Of a stretch of 64,000 bases of DNA, positions 9,095-17,504 are shown piece after piece. The stretch comes from CAADGY01 sp900696665. Its GTDB lineage: Bacteria > Acidobacteriota > Terriglobia > Bryobacterales > Bryobacteraceae. The DNA lies in the NCBI GenBank assembly GCA_035063885.1, contig JAPSFM010000012.1:1-64000 (forward strand), read 5' to 3'. The notes under the pieces are model-generated. The model saw only the letters and a program-made list of their open reading frames with translations. It searched no databases and had not been told where the DNA came from. The translations under genes and the position numbers were made by a program. The stretch's first letter is position 1; every line of letters begins with the position of its first letter.

Positions 9095-10828
9095 TCAACT
9101 TGTCGTAACCACAGCCGTGGGTTTTCCGGAGGATTGTCCGGCCCTGCGGCGAAAGAAGACACCGATAACGATTAGCACGGCGCCGACCGTAAAATCTATG
9201 ACCCGCGCGGTTGTGGAACCGGAGACCGCTCCGGCCAGAAACAGCAGCGCGCCCACGCTGGCCGTCGATAGCCCCAATACAGACGCCGCGGGATTGCCGC
9301 TTCTTGCGGGAACTTCCTCCGGCGCAATCGGCCGGTCCAACTCACGGAAGAATTGTTGAGTCTTAGGTTCCGGCCCGGCGCCCGCCCGCGAAAGTACGGT
9401 GCCGGCGATCATGCCGAGGATCGTCGCCGCCGTGTTCGCCAGCAGGGAGATTCCTTCAAACAAATATGAACTCCCGGCGCCCGGAGCCGAAGGGAGCCAC
9501 CACGTTTTGACTGCCAGCATGGCGAACCCGGTGACGAGCCCACACAGAAATCCGGCAAATGCGCCCTGCCAGGTCAGCTTGCGAATGGCGAGCCCTGCCA
9601 GGAGCGGGAGGAACGTCGGCGCCATGAACAGCCCCAACACCGTCACCATGGTGTTGAAGAGAGACTGTTGCCGGAACGCCGCAACCCACAGCGCAAGCAA
9701 CGTTGTCAGCAGTCCCAGGGCCAGGGTGATCCAGCGCCCCGCGTTGAGCAGGTGCTTTTCCTGCGCCTCCGGACGGATCAGCCGGTGATAGACGTCTTTG
9801 GTCAGCACGCTGGCGATCGCATTGAAATCTGCGCTGACCATGGCCATGGTGGCCGAGAACATCGCCGCCATGATGATGCCAATCATTCCTACCGGCAGCA
9901 GTTCCATTACGAGCAGAACGTAGACATCGGCGGTGCGGTTTTGCTCCACGAGATTGGGGAGGAAGCTCCGGCCGATGAGCGCTGGAAGAATCATCAGCGG
10001 CGCGCCGACCAGATTCAGCGCCCCCGCGCAGTAGGCGACCTTAGCTGCTTCTTTTTCGTTCCGCACGGAGTAATATTTCTGCGCCAGAGACCAGCTTGCG
10101 TTGTAGCTGATCATCATCAGAATGGTGAACCCGGCCAGGTAGGTCCAATTGAACGGTCCGCCCATGGGTTGCAGGAATCCATCCGGCAAGCCGCCGAAGG
10201 AGCGTTGCCATCCGCCGGCTTTGACGACCGCGAGCGGTAACAGAAGCAGAATGGCCAGCGCCTTCATCAGAAACTGGACATAGTCCGTAACCACCAGCGC
10301 CCACAACCCGCCGAGAAACGTGTAGGCCACCATGACAAGGCCGCACACCGCGATGGACCAATGCAGATTCAATCCCGCCGCGACAGAAACAAACAGGCCG
10401 GTCGCGAAGACCTTTAGAGCATCGTCAAAAATCTTCATCGGGATGCCCGACCATGCGAACAACTGCCGGACAAATCCGTTAAAGCGGGCTTCGAGAAATT
10501 GGACCGGCGTGATGACCCGCGCCCGCCGCCACCGTTTGGCGAAGTACAGCCCCCCGATGAGGCAGCCCGGAATAGTGGCCCAGAACAGCGAGACCGCTAT
10601 CCAGCCATGCGAATATCCGATCTGTGCGTAAGCAATGAAAGCAAATGCGCTGAAGCTGGACATGTAGTGCGAAATGCCCGCCAGCCACCAGGGGATCTGG
10701 TTTCCACCGGCGAAATAATCCTTTGCGGCCTCCAGCCGGTTCCGGAAATAGAACCCGATCCACAGAACGATGACAAAGTACCCGCCGACTACCAGGTAAT
10801 CCGCCGCCGCAAGGTGCATGTGCTCCAT
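9095..10828 (-). CDS. sodium:solute symporter family transporter
   Basis: 577 residues with about 13-14 hydrophobic segments. The N-terminus (DYLVVGGYFVIVLWIGFYF), the F-A-G-G-N-Q-I-P-W-W segment and the SATMAMVSADFNAIASVLTKDVY motif of helices 8-9 are typical of the SSS family (inositol, galactose, sialic acid and similar sodium symporters). It most likely imports the monomer released by the exported enzymes of this cluster. Three bases separate it from the enolase-superfamily gene upstream. A start at the internal Met at 10819 (preceded by GGAG) is possible. The last 110 residues are a basic, low-similarity tail after the core helices. Confidence 0.9.
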   Translation of the reverse strand: MEHMHLAAADYLVVGGYFVIVLWIGFYFRNRLEAAKDYFAGGNQIPWWLAGISHYMSSFSAFAFIAYAQIGYSHGWIAVSLFWATIPGCLIGGLYFAKRWRRARVITPVQFLEARFNGFVRQLFAWSGIPMKIFDDALKVFATGLFVSVAAGLNLHWSIAVCGLVMVAYTFLGGLWALVVTDYVQFLMKALAILLLLPLAVVKAGGWQRSFGGLPDGFLQPMGGPFNWTYLAGFTILMMISYNASWSLAQKYYSVRNEKEAAKVAYCAGALNLVGAPLMILPALIGRSFLPNLVEQNRTADVYVLLVMELLPVGMIGIIMAAMFSATMAMVSADFNAIASVLTKDVYHRLIRPEAQEKHLLNAGRWITLALGLLTTLLALWVAAFRQQSLFNTMVTVLGLFMAPTFLPLLAGLAIRKLTWQGAFAGFLCGLVTGFAMLAVKTWWLPSAPGAGSSYLFEGISLLANTAATILGMIAGTVLSRAGAGPEPKTQQFFRELDRPIAPEEVPARSGNPAASVLGLSTASVGALLFLAGAVSGSTTARVIDFTVGAVLIVIGVFFRRRAGQSSGKPTAVVTTS

Positions 10829-10831
10829 GGC

Positions 10832-11977
10832 TTATGTCTTGAAGGTTTTTCGGGCCGTACAGTATTGCTCCAGCTTTCGCTCGTCCACCTGGAACCCGAT
10901 GCCGGGACCGGCTGGGACGTGAAGCTGAGAGTTGGCGAGGGACAGCCGAGGCATAAGAATGTCGTCTTCATACCAGCGCTCGCTCGGCTCTACATCGGTT
11001 GGGAAGCGGAACGCGGGATGCGCGGCAAGCTGCAACGCCTGTGCGCTGCCGATTCCCAGTTCGGGCATCGTGCCCATCCATACCGGAATGCCGCCGCGCG
11101 AACAGATCTCGATAATCCGAAGGGCTTCGAGGTAGCCTCCCACCCGCTGGAGCTTGATGTTGACGATGCGGCAGCTTCCCAACTGGATCGCGCGTCGCGC
11201 GTCGTCAGCGGTTTCGATGCTTTCGTCGAGACACACAGGCGTGCGCACAAGCCGCTGAAGCTCCGCGGAGGCTTCGAGTTCACCCCTTGCCAGCGGCTGC
11301 TCGAACATCATCAGGCCGAAGGCATCCAATTCCTGAAACGTAGCAAAATCTTCCCTGCCGTAATCCGCGTTGGCGTCGACGAAGAGCGGAACATCGGGAA
11401 GCCATTGGCGGACTGCGCGAACCAGTTCGACATCCTGTCCCCGCTTGATCTTGATCTTGAGACGGGCATAATCGCGAGGACGGTAACGCTCGAGAGCTTC
11501 CCGCAGTTCTTCGCGCGTGTCATAAAGCCCCACGGCGAGCCCGGATACCACCTCACGATCCGCAATCGAGAAGAGCGACCGCAATGAAACGCCCCTTCGG
11601 CGCGCCAAAAGCTCCCATGCGGCTGTCTCAACTGCTACCCGAACGAAAGCGCTCTGCGACTGCTCCTTCAGGAATTCTTCCAGGGAGACCATATCCGGAA
11701 ACTCCCGGCCGGCGAGAGCAGGCAGAACCACTGTCGAGAGTTCCTCCCAGCACGAGTCCGGGGTCTCGCTGGAATAAAATGCGCCGGGCATGGCGGACGA
11801 TTCACCCCAACCGAATGCGTCTCCACCGTTGACTTTCAGAAGGAGCGAATCTTTAACTGCCACTTCGCCCGAGCTGATCCGGAACGGCTCCCGCATCGGA
11901 ATAGCTATGCGGTACAGATCGAAACCGGTGAAGCCCAGAAGCCCCGATGCTTTCGCAAGCTCTTCAAAAGACGTCAT
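10832..11977 (-). CDS. enolase-superfamily racemase/cycloisomerase (OSBS/N-acylamino acid racemase-like)
   Basis: 381 residues. The capping domain (1-130) is followed by the barrel with LKIKIKRG (Lys 174/176/178), D201 in FVDAN, E226 in MFEQP, D251 in LDES and K275 in NIKLQRVGG. This is the Lys-Lys active-site pattern of the muconate-lactonising subgroup (o-succinylbenzoate synthase, N-succinylamino acid racemase, dipeptide epimerase). No menaquinone gene is nearby, so a racemase or epimerase role is preferred over MenC. The ATG abuts a 17-bp palindrome at 11979-11995. It is 3 bases from the symporter gene, suggesting that the imported compound or its derivative is the substrate. Confidence 0.8.
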   Translation of the reverse strand: MTSFEELAKASGLLGFTGFDLYRIAIPMREPFRISSGEVAVKDSLLLKVNGGDAFGWGESSAMPGAFYSSETPDSCWEELSTVVLPALAGREFPDMVSLEEFLKEQSQSAFVRVAVETAAWELLARRRGVSLRSLFSIADREVVSGLAVGLYDTREELREALERYRPRDYARLKIKIKRGQDVELVRAVRQWLPDVPLFVDANADYGREDFATFQELDAFGLMMFEQPLARGELEASAELQRLVRTPVCLDESIETADDARRAIQLGSCRIVNIKLQRVGGYLEALRIIEICSRGGIPVWMGTMPELGIGSAQALQLAAHPAFRFPTDVEPSERWYEDDILMPRLSLANSQLHVPAGPGIGFQVDERKLEQYCTARKTFKT

Positions 11978-11978
11978 T

Positions 11979-11995
11979 GTTATAGACAGTATAAC
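11979..11995. promoter_or_regulatory. 17-bp perfect palindrome, candidate operator
   Basis: GTTATA-GACAG-TATAAC is a perfect 6+5+6 inverted repeat in the 34-base gap between the IclR-family gene and the enolase-superfamily gene. It ends one base before the start codon at 11977. On the minus strand it contains TATACT, which could serve as a -10 element. A palindrome of this length next to an IclR gene fits a repressor site, but which protein binds it is inference. Confidence 0.5.
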
Positions 11996-12011
11996 TGCGT
12001 TTGACTAATTA

Positions 12012-12833
12012 TCAAGGTCCGATTGCAGCCTTATCGCGTATTTGCTCCTGCAAGACGTCCGGCCGGCGCGTATAGCCGAGCCTGGCTCGAATCTCCGAAA
12101 CGGCGTCCAGCAGCGCCTTGCTCGCTTCCGGCGTCACGGAACTGTTGAATCGTGTTGTCGGCCCCGAAATACTCAAAGCCGCGATCGGGGCACCGTTATC
12201 GTCCAGGACCGGCGCTCCCAGGCAAAAGGCGCCTTCCATGCTTTCTTCGGCGTCGGTGGCATATCCCTGCTGGCGCACTCGTTCGAGTTCGGCCTTCATC
12301 GCGGTGAGAGTTACAATGGTGCGCGGTGTTTCGCGCGGCATTCCCTGTTCCTTCATCAACCGCCGCACCTCTTCCATTGGCATAAAGGCCAGGTGGCACT
12401 TCCCCAGCGCGGTGCAGTGCAGAAAATCGCTGCCGCCGACCCGCTCCGCCAGCCGGAACCTGTGCGGGCTTTCCCGCACATCCACATACCGGATCGCTCC
12501 GCCGTCGAGTACGCCAAGATTGACCGTTTCTCCAAATTTCTCACGGAGGCTGTCCATGAAAGGCCCGGCGGCCGCAACCAGGTCGCGCCGCTGTAGTTTC
12601 GCGTTGCTCAGATCGAGAAGCTTCGAGCCAAGTTCATATTCGTGGTGGCGCTTGATGATGTAGCCGTGTTCGGTCAGCGTATAAAGCGCTCGAAAAACAG
12701 TGTTCTTGTTCAGCTTGGTAAGAGTCGAGATTTCTTGTAGCGTCAGCCTCGGCTTCCGCACCTCGACGAACACATCGAGAATATCCAGCGCCTTACCGAG
12801 TACTTCGATGTAGTAAATATCCGATTTCGGCAT
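12012..12833 (-). CDS. IclR-family transcriptional regulator
   Basis: 273 residues. The N-terminal winged helix-turn-helix (about 5-65: YYIEVLGKALDILDVF, LTLQEISTLTKLNKNTVFRAL) and the C-terminal effector domain (FMDSLREKFGETVNLGVL, LHCTALGKCHLAFM, ...GAPVLDDNGAPIAALSISGP) are classical IclR. The chosen start (MPKSDIYY) matches the family length; longer readings run into the aminotransferase gene. It lies 10 bases after the DegT gene and 34 bases before the enolase gene, so it probably senses a sugar acid or related intermediate and controls this run of genes, perhaps through the palindrome at 11979-11995. Confidence 0.9.
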   Translation of the reverse strand: MPKSDIYYIEVLGKALDILDVFVEVRKPRLTLQEISTLTKLNKNTVFRALYTLTEHGYIIKRHHEYELGSKLLDLSNAKLQRRDLVAAAGPFMDSLREKFGETVNLGVLDGGAIRYVDVRESPHRFRLAERVGGSDFLHCTALGKCHLAFMPMEEVRRLMKEQGMPRETPRTIVTLTAMKAELERVRQQGYATDAEESMEGAFCLGAPVLDDNGAPIAALSISGPTTRFNSSVTPEASKALLDAVSEIRARLGYTRRPDVLQEQIRDKAAIGP

Positions 12834-12843
12834 GATCCCGCAC

Positions 12844-14106
12844 CTATGGCTTCGCACCCGCAAGAGAGAAATGGCTCCCCACCTTGCGGATCGCATCCGA
12901 GATCTGATGAACGTGCGCCTCGGTGTAGTTTTCGTTCCACCAGATCGCAATGGTGCTCTTGAGCGCCGCCTCGGCGTTCGGGCACAACCCGCGCTGGTAA
13001 TTTTGACGGCCGAATTGAAGCAGTGGATAACCGGAGGCGCCGTACGTTTGCGATTCCGCAAAAATGGGCGACAAGTAGAGGGGGTCGATGATGTATTCCA
13101 CCCAGGCGGGGACGCCCTCGGCGATGAGCGCTTCCCCGAATCGTCTCGCGGTGACGCCTGCTTCGGCTTCGTTCACGCGCAGCATGTATAACCAGTAGGA
13201 GTGCAGCGTAGCCGAAGGAACATGGGGAGGCATTACGCCGGGGACCTCTGCAAGCAACGCCGTCAGCCGTTCCGCCGATGCTCTGCGCCGCGCCACCGTG
13301 TCGCGGACTTTTGCCAGTTGCGCCAGCGCAACCGCTCCCGCCAACTCACTCATGCGGTAGTTCTGTGCCAGGAACAGAAAGCGGCAGGAGCCGAGTGACT
13401 TCGTCTCTCTGGGCCACGCCTTATCGGTAAACAGGCGCGCGCGTCGCGCATAATCCTCGCGCGGCGTCACCAGGATGCCGCCTTCGCCGCAGGTCATGTG
13501 CTTGCTTTGTTGCAGGCTAAAGCACGCCATGTCGCCGATCGTTCCGGCCAGCCGGCCTTCGTGCTCCGCCCAGTAGGACTGCGAACAGTCCTCAATCAGT
13601 ACGAGGGAACGCTCCTTGCAAATTTTGACCAGAGCATCCATATCGCAAGGCTGCCCCGCCAGGTGAACCGCGATCACGGCGCGCGTCCGGCCGGAGATTC
13701 TGCCCGCTACATCCGCCGGATCGAGACACATAGTTCGCGGATCCACATCGGCGAAAACGGGTACAGCATTTTGCCACAGCACGGGCAGCACTGTACCGAT
13801 ATCCGTGATCGGCGGCACAATGACCTCGTCACCCGGTTCGAGGTTAAGAGCCGCGACGGCGAGGTGTATCGATGCCGTTCCGCTTGAACAGGCCACGGCA
13901 TGCGGAACACCGAGCGCTTGCGCGAACTCCTGTTCGAATCGCAAGACCATGGTGCCGCCGTTGCGGCTAAGACAACCGTTCCGCAAGGCCTCCAATACCA
14001 AGCCCTCCTCCTCCACTCCGAAGCTCCGGCCGGCGCTCTCCAGAAATGTCGGCAGCTTCTCTTCCACCGCTCTGGGGCCTCCGTCGAGGGCAAGCTGTTC
14101 GATCAT
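12844..14106 (-). CDS. DegT/DnrJ/EryC1/StrS aminotransferase (cytoplasmic)
   Basis: 420 residues of PLP-dependent sugar aminotransferase. PLP Lys is K202 in LQQSKHMTCGEGG and D173 lies in EDCSQSYWAEHEG. The N-terminus has LALDGGP, and there is no signal peptide, unlike the related gene at 3120-4457. The start at 14106 is supported by AAAGGAG 8 bases upstream and the ATGA overlap with the preceding MocA-type dehydrogenase. A dehydrogenase-aminotransferase pair is the usual way to oxidise a hydroxyl and aminate it (or the reverse) on a sugar or cyclitol, so the two probably act in sequence on one substrate. Confidence 0.88.
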   Translation of the reverse strand: MIEQLALDGGPRAVEEKLPTFLESAGRSFGVEEEGLVLEALRNGCLSRNGGTMVLRFEQEFAQALGVPHAVACSSGTASIHLAVAALNLEPGDEVIVPPITDIGTVLPVLWQNAVPVFADVDPRTMCLDPADVAGRISGRTRAVIAVHLAGQPCDMDALVKICKERSLVLIEDCSQSYWAEHEGRLAGTIGDMACFSLQQSKHMTCGEGGILVTPREDYARRARLFTDKAWPRETKSLGSCRFLFLAQNYRMSELAGAVALAQLAKVRDTVARRRASAERLTALLAEVPGVMPPHVPSATLHSYWLYMLRVNEAEAGVTARRFGEALIAEGVPAWVEYIIDPLYLSPIFAESQTYGASGYPLLQFGRQNYQRGLCPNAEAALKSTIAIWWNENYTEAHVHQISDAIRKVGSHFSLAGAKP

Positions 14107-15146
14107 TGTGCGTTCTCCTTTGCTCGAAGAGGAATCGTAATTCCTTCCGCCGCGGACCGGTATGCGGCTTGCGCGGCTTCCACTGCCGCACGGCCGTCCA
14201 CCCCGGTTACCGGCGGTTCGCGATCTTCGAGAATACTGTTGACGAACTCCTGATGCTGATCCCGGTAGGCCTGCATGCGGACCGGCGAGAGCATCCCTTG
14301 CCCCTGCCAGTCTATGGGAGGTTGCTCGGCCACGACGGTCCACTCTTTGTTTTTTCCGAGCCGCAGTTGGCCGTAGGCGTCCAGGTCCAGGTTGCCCGTT
14401 TCACCCACGATCCACGCGCCCGAGGCGGAGCGCGGAAACGCCGGCGGCGCCAGGTCCCACGATTCCCATACCGTCGCCGCCGCACCGGTGCTCAGTCCAA
14501 AGAGCGCCATCGTGGAGACTTCGTTTCCCGTTGCAGCATCGCACTGCACCTGCGCGCTGACGCTGGTGAATTCCGCGCCGGTAAGCCAGCGGATGCGATC
14601 GAGATTATGCACCGCGTGTCCCAGGAACGGTCCGTAGTTTTCCGCTCGCGACTGCCACGGAGGCAGCGTTTGAAGGCCACCGCTTGCCAGAATCAGCTCC
14701 AGGATCATCTTTACCTTGCCGATGGCTCCTTCCCTTATAAGCCGGCGCGCCTCGATGTTGCAGATCCGGAACCGCTGGCCAAACATGATCATCAGCTTCA
14801 CCCGCGCGGCACGAACGGCTTCGAGGATCCGGTCGCATTCCTCCACCGTCGCCGCCATGGGTTTGTCGAGCAGAATATGCTTTCCGCGTTGGGCCGCGGC
14901 TACGGCCTGGCTGCAATGTTCCGCGTGCGGAGTGCTGATCAGCACGGCGTCGATATCGTCGCGGTCGAGCAGAGCATCCACCGACGCGGCGCAGGTCACA
15001 CCATACTCCGCCGCGAGTGCCGGTGCGCGGCTGCCACCCGCCACAGACGCGAGTTCCGCCCGCTCAAGATAGCGCGTCACGGTCTCCGCATTGGTGCGGC
15101 CCATAAACCCGGAGCCGATGATGCCGATTCGAACCTTCTCCTTCAA
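14103..15146 (-). CDS. Gfo/Idh/MocA-family NAD(P)-dependent oxidoreductase
   Basis: 347 residues. The Rossmann loop is GIIGSGFMG (8-16), and the catalytic-region motif DKP is at 94-96 (ILLDKPMAATVEEC). A central His appears in GHAVHNLDRIRWLTG. It should oxidise a hydroxyl of a sugar or cyclitol in the cytoplasm. The start is TTG at 15146, supported by GGAGG five bases upstream and a TTGA overlap with the FAH-family gene. It overlaps the DegT aminotransferase by ATGA, which suggests a coupled oxidation/transamination step. Confidence 0.88.
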   Translation of the reverse strand: MKEKVRIGIIGSGFMGRTNAETVTRYLERAELASVAGGSRAPALAAEYGVTCAASVDALLDRDDIDAVLISTPHAEHCSQAVAAAQRGKHILLDKPMAATVEECDRILEAVRAARVKLMIMFGQRFRICNIEARRLIREGAIGKVKMILELILASGGLQTLPPWQSRAENYGPFLGHAVHNLDRIRWLTGAEFTSVSAQVQCDAATGNEVSTMALFGLSTGAAATVWESWDLAPPAFPRSASGAWIVGETGNLDLDAYGQLRLGKNKEWTVVAEQPPIDWQGQGMLSPVRMQAYRDQHQEFVNSILEDREPPVTGVDGRAAVEAAQAAYRSAAEGITIPLRAKENAQ

Positions 15147-16003
15147 CTCTCCTCCAATGCAATAACGTTTTCGAGAATCCCCAAACCTTCAATCTCGCCG
15201 CGTATCACGTCGCCCGGTTTCAGGAAAATGCCACGGGCCGAACCAACGCCATGCGGCGTTCCCGTCGCAATAATGTCGCCCGGCTCCAGTGTGAGAACCG
15301 ACGCGATGTAAGCGATGGTTTCCGGGATGCTGAAGATCATATGCCGCGTGTTGGAATCCTGCATGAGCTCGCCGTTGACCGAAAGCCGGATACCGAGGTT
15401 GTGCGGGTCCGGCACTTCGTCTACCGTCACGATTTCCGGGCCGAGCGGAGCATGACCGTCGAACCATTTGCCCATTAGCCAATCAAAGAAGGGGTCGAAC
15501 TGGCGCAGGTGCCTGCCTTCCATAGACGCATTGAATTTGCGCTCACTGATGTCGTTCAGGATCGTGTATCCAAACACGGACTCCATTGCAGCCTCTGCTT
15601 GTACGTTCTTCGTCCGCCGGCCGATCACAACCGCCAGTTCGATTTCCCAATCGACGAATACATTGTTCGGCCGGATGGGAACGACCCCGCCGGGCCGGTT
15701 GATGGCGGTCGTGGGCGGCTTCCAGAAAACCTGTGGAGTGATGTTCGCCGAAGGTGCGAGGTCTTCCATTCCCGCCTCGCGCACATGTTCCCGATAGTTG
15801 CCCGCTAACGCCAGCAGCTTCGGGCAATCGCGAATGGGAGCGTCCAGGCGCAGACCGGCATAGGGGATACGAGGACCGCCGGATGGGGGCTTTCCGTCCA
15901 TTAGTGAGATGGGACTGCACGCTCCCAGGTCGATTATCTGTCCGCCGTCGCGCACGCCCAAGTGCACGCTTCCATCGTCTGAAAAAAAACGCAGGATCCT
16001 CAT
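15143..16003 (-). CDS. fumarylacetoacetate hydrolase (FAH) family protein
   Basis: 286 residues. Metal ligands E120 and E122 (DWEIELAVVIG) and D151 (YTILNDISER) of the FAH fold are present, with NYREHV near 70 and the C-terminal ATGTPHGVG. Members hydrolyse or isomerise 2-keto or 2,4-diketo acids (2,4-diketo-3-deoxy-L-fuconate hydrolase, ureidoglycolate lyase, HHDD isomerase). FDGHAPLGP is common in the sugar-acid group. The start MRILRF follows GAAGAGAA and overlaps the amidohydrolase stop by ATGA. With lactonase-type amidohydrolases next to it, a late step in non-phosphorylating sugar-acid breakdown is likely. The exact substrate is unknown. Confidence 0.85.
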   Translation of the reverse strand: MRILRFFSDDGSVHLGVRDGGQIIDLGACSPISLMDGKPPSGGPRIPYAGLRLDAPIRDCPKLLALAGNYREHVREAGMEDLAPSANITPQVFWKPPTTAINRPGGVVPIRPNNVFVDWEIELAVVIGRRTKNVQAEAAMESVFGYTILNDISERKFNASMEGRHLRQFDPFFDWLMGKWFDGHAPLGPEIVTVDEVPDPHNLGIRLSVNGELMQDSNTRHMIFSIPETIAYIASVLTLEPGDIIATGTPHGVGSARGIFLKPGDVIRGEIEGLGILENVIALEES

Positions 16004-16770
16004 TTCTCTTCGAGCCTCAGAAGACGGAGCGCATTCTTTCCCAGCAGCCGTTCGCGGTCGGTCTCGGAGATTTTCGCCTTCGCGACTTTGGCCACGCCCG
16101 CGCCGCCGTGCTGAACCGGGGCGCCGCTGCCGAACAAAATCTGTTCGCTGCCGCACTGCTCCACCAGCTTGGCGATCGCGTGATAGCCCATGACGCAAGA
16201 GGTTTCCAGGTGAACGTTCGCGTTCCTGCGCAGCAGCGTGACCGCCAGTTCGAGTTCGTGAAGATAGTTGATTCCGGCGAGAATCCAGATGACCCGGGGA
16301 TGCCTCTCCACCAGCGCTTCAATCATGCCCAGGTCGAGCATGGGCATTCCCCAATTCATGATGATGCGCAGCGGAATCAGGACCGGCCACTGCCGCATCT
16401 CGGCCTGTTCGAGAATCTCGCCGGTGAACGAATTGAAGAGTGGATGATAACTGTGATGTTGCGGATACAGCCTGATTCCGCGGAAACCGTGCGCGGCATA
16501 GCCCTCAAAATCATAGCCAGTTCGCGGAAGAGCGTGTGACAGCTCGAGCGTTCCCAGGCAGGCGAACGGGATAAACCGGTTTTCGGTGCGGCTGGCCTGT
16601 TCCACTTCGCAGTTGCCGTCCTGCCAGTTCACGAAAACGCTCCGCGTGGAGCAGACGGCCGCCCGGTCGATCCGCCAGCCCGCCAGTTGCGCCGACACTT
16701 CGGCGGGCGATGTTGCCGTGACGGGCCAGTAAGGCCACTTGCCGATGAAGGCGTTGATGTCGACGATCAT
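16000..16770 (-). CDS. amidohydrolase-2-like protein lacking metal ligands (probable pseudoenzyme)
   Basis: 256 residues, similar in layout to the adjacent intact amidohydrolase. The usual D-x-H-x-H at the N-terminus is replaced by DINAFIG (residues 4-10). The second-strand RGIRLYP remains, the later H is missing (WILAGINYL), and the terminal G-S/T-D-x-P Asp is now FGSGAP. All positions normally holding the zinc are changed, so ordinary hydrolysis is not expected. It is coupled to the intact paralogue upstream by ATGA (stop at 16767) and to the FAH gene downstream by ATGA. The same intact/degenerate arrangement recurs at 30739-32384. It may be a non-catalytic subunit or a metal-independent enzyme. 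Confidence 0.8.
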   Translation of the reverse strand: MIVDINAFIGKWPYWPVTATSPAEVSAQLAGWRIDRAAVCSTRSVFVNWQDGNCEVEQASRTENRFIPFACLGTLELSHALPRTGYDFEGYAAHGFRGIRLYPQHHSYHPLFNSFTGEILEQAEMRQWPVLIPLRIIMNWGMPMLDLGMIEALVERHPRVIWILAGINYLHELELAVTLLRRNANVHLETSCVMGYHAIAKLVEQCGSEQILFGSGAPVQHGGAGVAKVAKAKISETDRERLLGKNALRLLRLEEK

Positions 16771-17504
16771 GCCGCCACTCCCATCAAACGCAGAATGTTG
16801 CCCCCGAGAATGAGTTCCAGGTCCTGTTGCGGAAGGTTCGTCTCGCGGATCTTGGCCAGTTGTGCCCACGGGTCGAGCAGCGGCGTATCGGTTCCGAAGA
16901 TAATGCGTTCCGGACCGATCGCTGCGACGCACGCTTCAAGAAACCCGCAGTCGATGGTGGAACTGGCCGTGTCGAGGTAGAGATTTTCGAATCTCTGCGC
17001 GGACATGATCGCGCGGTTCCAGTCACCCTTGGCAAACGGCTGGCCTCCGGCATGCGCCATGATCAGTTTGCACTCCGGCACGTAACCCAGCAGGTATTCG
17101 CATTCCTGCGGCGTCGTGTGGCCCAGGATGGGGAAATCAAGCTCGACGCATTTCTCGAGGATCGGAATCATGGCAGGTTCGGCGATGCTCATGTCGGGCG
17201 TCGAATAGATTTTGAGGCCACGCATGCCGTAGTCGTTCCGGCATCGTTCCAACTCGTCCAACGCCTCGCGGCCAAACCGCGTGGAGTGCAGGCTGGCCCA
17301 GCCGAGAATGCGATCCGGAAACAGCTTCATCTGCTCGAACAGAAGCCGGTTACCTTCGTGCATGTCGTAGAACAGCGCCGTCAGGTCCGTGCAGCAGATC
17401 TTGCCGATACCGAGTTCGTCGGCGATCCGCACCAGCATCTCGCCGTCCGCGTTGATCTGGAGCCGCGTGGACTTGCCGATATGTACATGGCCGTCAGTGA
17501 CCAT
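16767..17504 (-). CDS. amidohydrolase family (amidohydrolase_2) enzyme, intact
   Basis: 245 residues. Metal ligands are visible: H6 and H8 (TDGHVHIG), His in ILGHTT, His in MAHAGG and Asp in FGTDTPLLD. GLKIY supplies the usual second-strand region. Related members are lactonases (for example L-fucono-lactonase) and decarboxylases, so lactone hydrolysis of a sugar acid is plausible. No signal peptide. The ATG at 17504 overlaps the preceding stop as TGATG, with AGGTGAGG seven bases upstream; a TTG one codon earlier is an alternative. Its stop overlaps the metal-less paralogue by ATGA. Confidence 0.85.
   Translation of the reverse strand: MVTDGHVHIGKSTRLQINADGEMLVRIADELGIGKICCTDLTALFYDMHEGNRLLFEQMKLFPDRILGWASLHSTRFGREALDELERCRNDYGMRGLKIYSTPDMSIAEPAMIPILEKCVELDFPILGHTTPQECEYLLGYVPECKLIMAHAGGQPFAKGDWNRAIMSAQRFENLYLDTASSTIDCGFLEACVAAIGPERIIFGTDTPLLDPWAQLAKIRETNLPQQDLELILGGNILRLMGVAA

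Noticed and set aside
10832..11977. Calling the enolase-superfamily gene menC
   Set aside because: Motifs fit, but no menaquinone genes are near, and the operon is about sugar or amino-acid derivatives. Racemase/epimerase remains equally possible.
12834..13061. N-terminal extension of the IclR gene
   Set aside because: It adds 76 Arg-rich residues overlapping the DegT gene. Family length and the ATG after AGGTG support 12833.
14046..15311. Open frame of about 420 codons on the plus strand
   Set aside because: Antisense to the DegT and MocA genes, both with clear motifs and ribosome sites.
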